From: Actinoplanes sp. M2I2
Lineage (GTDB): Bacteria > Actinomycetota > Actinomycetes > Mycobacteriales > Micromonosporaceae
DNA length: 64,000 nt
Direction: 5' to 3'
Assembly: GCF_023544445.1 (NCBI RefSeq)
Contig: NZ_JALPVJ010000023.1
Span: 90,112 to 154,111 of the forward strand
Shown: positions 25,718 to 34,500 of the stretch, in pieces
Numbering within the stretch: the first letter of the stretch is position 1
Layout: every line of letters starts with the position of its first letter
The notes under the pieces: generated by a model
The model's database searches: none
Seen by the model: only the letters and a program-made list of their open reading frames with translations
What the model was told of the DNA's origin: nothing
Position numbers and translations under genes: made by a program

Positions 25718-28700
25718 TCACAGCGGCAGCGGATCCATGTCGCAGTTGGCCCGCAGGTTGAGATCCACCGCCGCTGCCGTGGCCGGATGATCGTCGCCGA
25801 GGAGCCGCCGGAAGTGCGCCACCGCGCTCGTGTGCACTTCGGCGGATTCCTCCTCCCGGCCCAGCTTCAGCAGGTCCATCGCCCGGTTGCCCTGGCCGGC
25901 GAGAGTGGTCGGATGCTCCGGCCCCAGAACCCGGGCCAGCCGTTCGATGGCGTCGGTATCCCGCTCGTACGCCAAGGCGTACTCCCCCTGGGCATACAGG
26001 TCACTCGCCAGGTTGAGCGCTGCGGACAGCGTGAGCGGATGGTCGTCGCCGAGCTGCTCACGCAGCTGGGCGAATCCCTCCTCGTCCATCTGCCGGGCCT
26101 GGGTCACTCTGCCCCGCAGCCGTTCGGTAACCGCCCAGTTGAGCTTGGCGGCGATGGCGTGTGGGTGCCTGTCGCTGAGCAACAGCTGCCGATAACGTTC
26201 GTACACCTGCTCGCCGAGTTCGGCCGCGCCGTCGAGATCGCCGGTCTCGCGCAGGTCGCTCGAGAGGTTCAGCGATGCCGCGATGGTGTCCGGGTGGTTC
26301 TCGCCGTAACGGATGAGGAATCCCTCCCGGACCTCCTCGGAGATCCAGCGGGCAGCCTCGTGGTCACCGGCCTTGCGAAGTGCCACGGCCAGCGTCCGCA
26401 GTGCTCGCAGAGTCTGCGGGTGGCCCGGGCTCAGCTGGTGGCGTAGTTGATCAGCAACCGCCTGCGCCTCGGCTCGAGCGCTGACGTAATCGCCGAGTTC
26501 GCACCGATCGGTGATCAGGTTCCGGGTGCTTTCCAGCGTGATCGGATGGTCCGTGCCGTACAGCTGGATCCGCAGCTGTTGATTCTGCTCGTCGATCTCG
26601 GACGCCCGCTGCAGCTCGCCGGTAAGCCGCAGGCTCACCGCGAGGTTGTGGGCCGCGGTGATCGTCTCCACGTCGTCCGGGCCGAGTGCCCGCACGTGCC
26701 GCCGATAGACCTCCTCGGCCAGTTCCAGCGCTCCCTTGAAGTCGCCGGCCACTCGGCGGTCGGCAGCGACGGCACCGAGCGCACGCAGCAGATCCTCATT
26801 GTTCTCGTCCACCAACTCGCGGTAGGCGTTCAGCACCTCTTGGTTGAGCTGGGCCGCCTCGTCGAACCGGCCGAGGACGAACAACAGCCATCCCATCCAG
26901 TGGCCCATGCGCAGGGTCGACGGGTTCGTGGCCCCCAGCTGCTCGCTGCGCGCCTCGTAGGCTCGCGTGGCCAGCTCGTAGGCGGCACGGTGATCGCCCC
27001 ACCAGTAGAGATAGCGGGACAGGTTGTCGATCAGCTGTTGCACCCACGGGTCGGTGGACAAGAACGCCTGCGCTGTCATGGCATGCGGGTACAGATCGGC
27101 GTAGGCGCGCCAACTGTCGGGGGAATTCGGATCATTAGGGTCGCCGTCGGCGAGCAGGAGGTGCGCGCTGCGCCGCATCGACGCCTGTTCCGCGTCGTCG
27201 AGCCGGTCCATCAGCACGGCTTGGACGAGCCGGTGCATCTGAATGGAGTTGGTCCGGTGGTCAATTTTCGCCAGAGCGTACCGGTTGATCTCGCGAATGG
27301 CCCGGTTGAGCCGCATCGGGTCGCGCCGCACCTCGTCCAGCTCGGGGTCCACGTTGCTGGCCCGGCCACGACTGAACAGCGTCCGGGGAATGGGCTCCGG
27401 GGCGAAGAAGGAGCAGACCTGGAGCAGCCGGAGGGCGCCCGGGCTGGAGTCGGCCAGGCGGTCCAGTGAGACGTTCCAGGCGGCCGCAACCGGCAGCTGA
27501 TAGTCCAGCGGCACCGACACCTCGAGGAGTTCGGTCCGCTTCTGTTCGAAAAGACGAAGGTACTCGTCGGCAGGCATTCCGGTCTCGGCGCGCCAGGCAG
27601 CGGCCTGGTCCAATGCCAGCGGGAGGTCGCCGAGCGCCTCGGCCAGCCGGGTTGCGTCCTCGTCGGTCAGTTCCTGGCCACGCCGACGAAGAAGATCGAC
27701 ACTTTCCCGGCGCGCGAAGACGTCCACCTCGAGCTGCTGAGCGATGCTCGACCACTGCGGATTGCGGGAGGTGACCATGATGTGTCCAGGCCCACCGTTG
27801 GGAAAATACCGCTGCACCGCCTCCGGGCTCTCCGCATTGTCGAAGATCAAAAGCCAGTTGGCGTACGGCTGCCCGAGTCGCAGGGCCTCCCGAACGGCCG
27901 GCACCGCGGCGTTCGCCTCCAGGCCCACCGGTAGCTGCAGCCGCTGGGCAAGCTCGGTCAGGGCGTTACCGATCTGAGCCGGACGCTCGGACGGAATCCA
28001 CCAGATGACGTCGTACTTGTCCTGGTGGCGATACACGTATTCCACTGCGAGCTGTGACTTTCCGACGCCGCCCATCCCTTGCAGAGCGTGGGGAAGCACC
28101 GCGGTCGTGCCGACCCGCATCTGATCGTGCAGGTTCGCCAGCAGGGTCTCCCGGCCGGTGAAGTTGGGGTTGCGGGGCGGAACGCTTCCCCAGACGACAG
28201 GTGCTCTGGCTGGGGTCCTCTGTGACGTGGTCACATCCGCCACCCTGCTCGACGACACGGCTGCTCCTTCGGATGTGCGATCAGTGGTGCCCGATGCCGT
28301 TCTCATTGTCGCAAAGGATGCGCTCGCCGCAGCGCTGCCCGGCGGCGCGTCCGACTCGACGCCCAACGCTTCGTGCAAATGGCGAGCCCGCGCAAGGTAA
28401 CGCCCGGAAAGGGCGTGGAGCACGGCCTGTTCGACCCGGACGAAAGGCGCGGTCTCCGGAGTCACCGGCCAGATCGGCGTGGCGTCGGGATCATCGAGCA
28501 TCTGGCTCAGCCCTTGGACCACCGGGATGGTCGGCCCCAACTGATCGCCGACCACCCGCAACACCCGAACCGCGTCCGCCCGACGTCCGGCCGCGAGCAG
28601 CTCCTGGCGGACGCCCTGGTGGAACTCGTAGGCGATCCCGGCGCTCTCGCGGACTCCGCCCGAAGAGGACACCGGATAAAGCAGCTCGCTGCTGAGAATC

Positions 28701-29536
28701 TCGGACAGGTGCGAGGTCTGCGAGTCCGGTATCAGGGCGCGCTGCACCGACCGCATCACATCCAGGTTGAGCGGGGCCGCAGCGAGCTGCGTGGCCAGCG
28801 CGACGGCAGTCGGCGTCGCCCACGCGGTGAACTCACGGACCCGCGTCCGAGCGTTGGCGTCCGGCATCGGCCCGGGCAGTGCCACGTCCTCCGGCACAGA
28901 GTCGCTGACCAGCAGGGCGGGGAGCCGGGACGGACCACCGATGAGCACACTGACCCAGGCTGCCAGCCATCGAGGATCAAGTTCGAGAACCGGCACCGGC
29001 ACCGGGTCGTCGCCCACCGGCTCGTCGAACACCGCCGGTACCGGACTGTGCATCTTCCACGAGAAGTCGGCATTGGCGGAAGCGGGCCCGGTCGTGGGTA
29101 ACCACATCTGTAGCCGTCGTGGCCGGATTCCGGTCCGATACCACTGCAGTTGCGGGAGCAGGTCAAGGATGGCGATCGGTGACCGTCGGCCCCAGGCACT
29201 CAACAGCGGCAGCATCGTGCCCGCGTGCCAGGCCGGGCCGGTGCCGTCGGTCAGGAGGAGGACGATCCGGCCGGGGCCCAGGAACGGCTGGAGCGGGTCG
29301 GCCGGATTCGCTGCGGAGGGGTCGAACGGCACCACGTCGACGTCGCCGAGGTTCTCATGGTTGCGGAGTACCTCTACCAGGCGGTCGACGATGTCCTGCC
29401 AGACCGCCATCGAGGGCCCCGCGTCGAGGAGCACGGCCACCTCCCACCGGGCTGCCCCGACGGGAGCCGACTCGGACAGCGGCCGTAACGCCTGCGAGAT
29501 AGCACGCCAGGTAGCCTCGGTTTCGCCTCTGGTCAC
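25718..29536 (-). CDS. FxsT-like NB-ARC/TPR protein with SAV_2336-type N-terminus
   Basis: Very large (1272 aa) STAND-type NTPase. Residues about 1-390 match SAV_2336-type N-terminal regions, with a degenerate vWA-like start (VAVLLDAGPSMAVWQDIV). An NB-ARC module follows: P-loop GMGGVGKSQ near residue 485, Walker-B WLLIFDNAE, LPLALDQAAAW. From about 845 to the end are some nine TPR units, many with the kinesin-light-chain-like LGxDHPxTL pattern. The tail (CDMDPLPL) resembles FxSxx-system TPR proteins. STAND proteins oligomerise on sensing a trigger. The start overlaps the upstream EAD/VMAP-C gene (ATGA). Confidence 0.82.
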   Translation of the reverse strand: MTRGETEATWRAISQALRPLSESAPVGAARWEVAVLLDAGPSMAVWQDIVDRLVEVLRNHENLGDVDVVPFDPSAANPADPLQPFLGPGRIVLLLTDGTGPAWHAGTMLPLLSAWGRRSPIAILDLLPQLQWYRTGIRPRRLQMWLPTTGPASANADFSWKMHSPVPAVFDEPVGDDPVPVPVLELDPRWLAAWVSVLIGGPSRLPALLVSDSVPEDVALPGPMPDANARTRVREFTAWATPTAVALATQLAAAPLNLDVMRSVQRALIPDSQTSHLSEILSSELLYPVSSSGGVRESAGIAYEFHQGVRQELLAAGRRADAVRVLRVVGDQLGPTIPVVQGLSQMLDDPDATPIWPVTPETAPFVRVEQAVLHALSGRYLARARHLHEALGVESDAPPGSAAASASFATMRTASGTTDRTSEGAAVSSSRVADVTTSQRTPARAPVVWGSVPPRNPNFTGRETLLANLHDQMRVGTTAVLPHALQGMGGVGKSQLAVEYVYRHQDKYDVIWWIPSERPAQIGNALTELAQRLQLPVGLEANAAVPAVREALRLGQPYANWLLIFDNAESPEAVQRYFPNGGPGHIMVTSRNPQWSSIAQQLEVDVFARRESVDLLRRRGQELTDEDATRLAEALGDLPLALDQAAAWRAETGMPADEYLRLFEQKRTELLEVSVPLDYQLPVAAAWNVSLDRLADSSPGALRLLQVCSFFAPEPIPRTLFSRGRASNVDPELDEVRRDPMRLNRAIREINRYALAKIDHRTNSIQMHRLVQAVLMDRLDDAEQASMRRSAHLLLADGDPNDPNSPDSWRAYADLYPHAMTAQAFLSTDPWVQQLIDNLSRYLYWWGDHRAAYELATRAYEARSEQLGATNPSTLRMGHWMGWLLFVLGRFDEAAQLNQEVLNAYRELVDENNEDLLRALGAVAADRRVAGDFKGALELAEEVYRRHVRALGPDDVETITAAHNLAVSLRLTGELQRASEIDEQNQQLRIQLYGTDHPITLESTRNLITDRCELGDYVSARAEAQAVADQLRHQLSPGHPQTLRALRTLAVALRKAGDHEAARWISEEVREGFLIRYGENHPDTIAASLNLSSDLRETGDLDGAAELGEQVYERYRQLLLSDRHPHAIAAKLNWAVTERLRGRVTQARQMDEEGFAQLREQLGDDHPLTLSAALNLASDLYAQGEYALAYERDTDAIERLARVLGPEHPTTLAGQGNRAMDLLKLGREEESAEVHTSAVAHFRRLLGDDHPATAAAVDLNLRANCDMDPLPL

Positions 29537-31035
29537 CAGCTCGCCCCGATCCCTCGATCGGCGGGGGCGCCGAGAGCGTCGGGCCTGCGCTCCGGGTCGT
29601 CCCAGAGAATCGTCAGATGGTGGCCGATGTGGCCGTCCCGCTGGGCAGGCTCTAGCCGTAGTGCCTCATGCCGTAGCTCCTTCGCGCGCAGTGGCAGGCG
29701 GCCGATACCACCATCACTCACCAAGCTGGTGACCGCTTCTCGGAACTCCGCGCTGGTGCAGTCGCCCCGATGCCAGATGATCACTGGCAGCCCGGCGCGA
29801 AGGGCTGCCTCGATCTCCTGCTGGCCGGTCTCGCCCCGTTGCGCCGGCGGCTCGCTCAGCACGAGCGAGACAACACGGTCATCCGCCTTCAATTCGGACT
29901 CGAGCCGCGTGAAGTAATCTTTCCCGCTGGGATGGCTCCAGTAGACCTTGCTGTGCGCAGGAGCCTTCAACAGTTGGCGCCAACGTTGGTGCCAGGGGCG
30001 ATGCCAGCGCTGGGTGCGCAGCCGTTCAAGGCTGCGGACCACGACCGGATAGTCCATCGCCAGTGCGATCGGCCGCGCGGAGCCGGTCTCCTTGCGCCAA
30101 CGATCGACTCCGACGTTGAGCAACTCCCAGGGCAGGACAAACTCGACGAACACGGTGCCCGTCCGGTCCGACCAGTCGATCTCCATCTGCTCGATCAGCT
30201 GCTCCACCTCGCGTTCCAGGTCGCGGAGGTGAACCAGACTGGTCTCCCCCCGTCGTGAATACCAGGAATCGGCGCCGTGCCACTGACGGAAGTACGACAG
30301 GGCGTACATCTCTTCCCTGCCGCTCGGATCCAGATGTGGCTCGACCTGGACGACGAGGTAGGCAGTGGACGCTGTCGGTTGTTCGCCACCGCGCGCGAGA
30401 TAGGCCCGCCGTTCCTCCAATTGCTGAGTCAGGCCTTGCCCGGTGGCCAGCCGGCCGTTCCGCAGCCGGATCCACCGTGCTGCCTTCTCATCCACTTGAT
30501 CCTCGAGCAGCACCAGGAAATTCATGCTCGGCTGCAGACCATCCGGCCCGGCATTCTGCCCGGCAAGATGGACGAAAGCCTGCCACGCGTCGGCACACCA
30601 CGAGGGCGGCCCCGGTGATCGGTGCTCGGTGGCGCGCTGATAGAGGACAGTGAGGTTGGTCGGCGTCAGATTCTGCAGAAGGGGTTGCAACGTCGTCCAG
30701 TCGTCCTCATTCAGGACGTCGGCCGCCTCCCACTCGTCACGCAGCCGACGCAGCTGGTCGACCTCCTCGGTGCCCGGCTCCAGATACTCGACGACCTCGA
30801 CCAGGGCCGGGACTCCGTCGATGAGTCTGCTGCAGGCGCGGACCAGCTCGGCTGTCTGCAACCGGAGCTCGGAGTGCTCGCGCAAGGAGAAGTGGCCAAC
30901 ACGGTCCTGGAGCTGCTCGATGAGGGACTGCCGACTGGACTGCGTCCGTACGAGCCGGGTGCGTTCGAGCACCCCGACGAGCACCGTTTGAATCCGGTGC
31001 CGGGCCAGGTCACCGCTGGTCTGCTCAGTCTTCAT
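29533..31035 (-). CDS. EAD plus VMAP-C-like conflict-system protein
   Basis: Protein of 500 aa. Residues about 10-105 are helical and resemble effector-associated domain 2 (IQTVLVGVLERTRLV, AELVRACSRLIDGVPALVEVV). The remainder resembles the VMAP-C domain of vWA-MoxR-associated proteins: WQAFVHLAGQ, FLVLLEDQV, AYLVVQVEPHLD and the characteristic VEFVLPWELLNVGVDRW near residue 310. VMAP proteins are thought to link an NTPase switch to EAD-carrying effectors. It is first in an operon with the NB-ARC/TPR gene (4-bp overlap), and its EAD could pair with that of the hydrolase at 22518. Domain names rest on motif memory. Confidence 0.72.
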   Translation of the reverse strand: MKTEQTSGDLARHRIQTVLVGVLERTRLVRTQSSRQSLIEQLQDRVGHFSLREHSELRLQTAELVRACSRLIDGVPALVEVVEYLEPGTEEVDQLRRLRDEWEAADVLNEDDWTTLQPLLQNLTPTNLTVLYQRATEHRSPGPPSWCADAWQAFVHLAGQNAGPDGLQPSMNFLVLLEDQVDEKAARWIRLRNGRLATGQGLTQQLEERRAYLARGGEQPTASTAYLVVQVEPHLDPSGREEMYALSYFRQWHGADSWYSRRGETSLVHLRDLEREVEQLIEQMEIDWSDRTGTVFVEFVLPWELLNVGVDRWRKETGSARPIALAMDYPVVVRSLERLRTQRWHRPWHQRWRQLLKAPAHSKVYWSHPSGKDYFTRLESELKADDRVVSLVLSEPPAQRGETGQQEIEAALRAGLPVIIWHRGDCTSAEFREAVTSLVSDGGIGRLPLRAKELRHEALRLEPAQRDGHIGHHLTILWDDPERRPDALGAPADRGIGASW

Positions 31036-31536
31036 CTACTCACAGGTCGAGTGTATGACGGATGGATGCCGGTGTGCCCGGTCGCATCAGGCTACCCTCT
31101 GCCTGTCCTGGACGGGCACCTCCAACCACTATCAAGGCGTGTCGGACGTTTGTGGCTGCGCCACTTCGCACCCCAGGGGCCTGAACCATCCTGTCAAAGA
31201 TCAGGGCTTCTCATGGCACATTCGGGCGTTTCCCGACTGTTCGCCTCCGCCATCGGACACGCCTGCCGATCGAACAGCCCCTCTGATCGGCGGCAGCCGG
31301 GCGTACCGGCCACTATTGTTGATGGGTTTCCCATCGTCGGCCCCCGGCGGAACCATAGGGCGCCGGCCACCATTGAAGCCCGTCATCGTCGACGTCGGTC
31401 TGACCGGGCCCGCCGTGCCGGGCCCACGGATCGTTGGAGTGCGATGGTGTCGGACGCGGCTGCGCCTGGAGCCCCTCCGCAGTGGACAGCATCGGTCGAG
31501 GTGATCGGCGAGTCACGTGCGGGCTCATCGCAGGTC
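31036..31536. other. Gene-free stretch between VMAP-C-like and RHS genes
   Basis: About 500 bp with no convincing frame on either strand. It should contain the promoter of the VMAP-C/NB-ARC operon at its left end. An immunity gene for the RHS protein might be expected here, but none is visible. Confidence 0.5.
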
Positions 31537-31566
31537 GCGGGCGGGGGTCCCGTCACCCCCGCCCGC
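31537..31566 (-). terminator. Strong hairpin terminator after the RHS gene
   Basis: A perfect 12-bp GC stem, GCGGGCGGGGGT paired with ACCCCCGCCCGC around a 6-nt loop, lies 9 bp beyond the RHS stop. It has no U tract, as is common for actinobacterial terminators. Confidence 0.7.
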
Positions 31567-31574
31567 CTCCTACG

Positions 31575-34500
31575 TCAGGGGACTACGGGAACCGGCACCA
31601 CCGGGATGACCGGGATGATGGGGATGAGGGTCGCGCCGTCGCCTTCGCCGTTCTGCTGGCGTTTCAGCTCGCCCTGGGCGCGGACGTTGGCCGGAGCCTT
31701 CTTGCCCTTGGCCACGTAGACGTGGCCGGGAGGCAGGTCGATGCCCCACACGTAGACCAGGTCACCGCCGATGATCCAGTCCCAGCTGTTGTGGACCTTG
31801 AAGGCGTTGGCCCAGCCCTGCAGTTCGGTGCCCATCCGGATGTCGTAGGCACCGAGGCTCCACAGCTCGAGCTTGTACTGGTAGAGCTGCGCATCCACCT
31901 CACTCGTGGTGCCCGGACCGTAGTAGACCTTGACCTCGTAGATGTTGCGCTCGTCGGTCATGATGTCGCGCCGGGTGCCGCCCTTGGGGCCGACCTCCCA
32001 GTCGACGTGCTCGCTGACCGCCGTTCCGTAGCCGAGCTGGTCGTCCCAGAAGCGGCGCAGGAAACCCTCGCGCTGCTTGTTCAGCTCGTTGATGGCCAGC
32101 GCCTGACCGGCCCGTTCGGGCTGCCGGCTGTTCCACAACCCGTTCAGGCACCAGTCCCGCCCGTCCAGGCAGTCCTGCTTGATGAACCCGCGGGTGCGCA
32201 GGCACGCACCCTGGAACCACTTGTCGTGCCGCTTGATCGAGTTGCCCGGGTCGTCGGGGCAGCTGAGCGACTTGGCCAGCGCCGACACGGCGGCCAGCAC
32301 CGAGCCGAGCAGCGACCCGACGAGTCCGCCGAGGCCGATCTCGCCGCTCGGGTCGATCACGTTCAGCGGGTCGTTGTTGGCGTACGTGTAAGTGCTGTAG
32401 ACGTCGGTACGCCCGGCATACGTGGTGATCGGGTCGCGGCTGGTGAACCGGCCCACCGACGGGTCGTAGTCGCGTGCCCGCAGGTAGAGCGTCGACCCGA
32501 CAGCCAGCTCCCCGCGGTACCCGAAGGCGGGCGTGGCGGACGCGCCGGTGGGTGCCCCGAAGGTGTCGTAGCCGGTGGACTGCGCCCAGGAGGCCGTGGC
32601 GTCGGTGCGCAGCGTCGACCCGTACGCGTCCCGGGAGAACAGCGCCTTGCCCGCGGCGATCCGGCCGTACCCGTACGTGAAGCTCGTCGCGTTGGCCCCC
32701 TTCTGGGCCAGCAGCTGCGGGTTGTCGTCCGGGAACCAGGAGAACTGGTTGCTGGTGGTCGTCCCGCCGGTCGTGCTGCTGAGCGAGGCGAGCAACCCGT
32801 CCGCGTTGTGGACGGAGTTCCGGGTCGTGGCGCCTTCCACCGTGCGGGCCGGGCGACCGAACCCGTCGTACGTGATGGCCAGGCTCTGCCCGCTGCCGCT
32901 GCGCGACGTGAGCCGGCCCGCGCCGTCGTAGCGGTAGTTCGCGGTCGCCCCGCCGGTGGTGGTGCTGGTGAGCTGGTCGGCCGCGTCGTACGTCAGATTG
33001 GTGACCGTGCTGCCGCGCGTGATGCTCGTACGGTTGCCCGAAGCGTCGTAGGTCGCCGCGAGCGTCCCCCGCGCACCGGTCTGCGACGTGAGCTGACCGA
33101 CCGGGTCATAACCGAACGAGGTGGTGCCGGCCGCGTCGGCCTGCCGCACGATCCGGCCGGCCGGGTCCCGGGTCAGCGTGGTGTTGCTGGTGGTGCCGCT
33201 CTTGGTCTCTCGGTAGGTGGTCAGCTGCCCGTCGGTGTATCCGTAGGCCCGTGACCAGCCACCCGGCAGCGCCTCGCCGGTGAGCCGCCCGTCGGCGTCC
33301 AGGGTGTAGGACGCCGTCCCGGCCTTGCTGTCGGCCGCGCCGACCACCCGGTCGTTGGGGTCGTAGCGGTAGTCGACGAGAGTGCCGTCCGGGTAGGTCA
33401 TCTTGGTGCGGCGCCCGGCCACGTCGTAGGTCCAGGTGTAGACCGAGCTGTCCGGGTGCACCACCGACAGCAGCCGGCCGGCCGGGTCGAACTCGAAACG
33501 GGTCTTGCCGGTGGCGTCGGTCATCGAGGTGCGGCGCCCGGCGGCGTCCCAGGTGAAGGTCTGGGTCTTGCCGTCGGTGCCGGTCCGCTTGGTCAGCTGG
33601 TCGGCCGCGTCGTACTCGAACTTCTCGACCTTGTTGTCGGGGTCGGTGACCGAGGTCAGGTTGCCGTGACCGTCGTACGTCTGACGGGTGACCCGGCCCA
33701 GCGGATCGGTGACGGAGGTCTGCCGGCCGGCCGAGTCGTACGTGTACGCGGTGACCTCACCCCGGGCGTCGGTGAGCCGGGTCAGGTTGCCGCCCTTGTC
33801 GTACGCGTATCCGGTGACCTTGCCGTTGGCGTCGGTGACCGAGGAAAGCCGGCCGACCGCGTCGTAGGCGCTGGTGCGGACGGCGCCGTTCGGGTCGGTC
33901 GTGGTCTTGAGCTGCCCCCTTGACGTGTACGTGTAGCCGGTGGCCCGGTTGCCCGGGCTGATCAGCTTGCTGACCTGGCCGCGGACGTCGTACTCGTAGC
34001 GGGTCACCAGCCCGGCGGCGGTGGTCAGGCTGGTGCGGCGGCCGTCCGCGTCGTACCCCATCTTGGTGACGCCGCCGGCCCGGTCGGTGACCGTGGTGAC
34101 GTTGCCGGCCTTGTCGTACGCGTATTTGATGGTCTGCTGGATCGGGTCGACCGCCGTGAGCAGGCGTCCCGCCGCGTCGTACATGTTGCGGGCGATCGCG
34201 CCGTTCGGCGTCTGCCGTTCGACGACGTTGCCGGCCTTGTCGTAGCGGGTGTACCAGACACCGCCGATCGGGTCGTGCAGCTCGGTCAGCCGGTCCAGCG
34301 CGTCGTAGACGTAGCGCGTCACGTTGCCGAGCGCGTCGGTGGTCGAGGTGACGTTGCCGCGCTTGTCGTAGCTGGTCGCGGTCGACCCGGCCGCCTCGGC
34401 GCGCGCGGTCTGCCGGCCGTCGGCGTCGTAGCTGTAGCGGATGAGCGCGCCGGTCGGGTCGGTCACCGTGCTGACCCGGCCGAACTGGTCGTACGTGTAC

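Noticed and set aside
31036..31536. Immunity gene for the RHS protein
   Set aside because: Several short frames exist on both strands, but none has a ribosome site, codon bias or protein-like composition.
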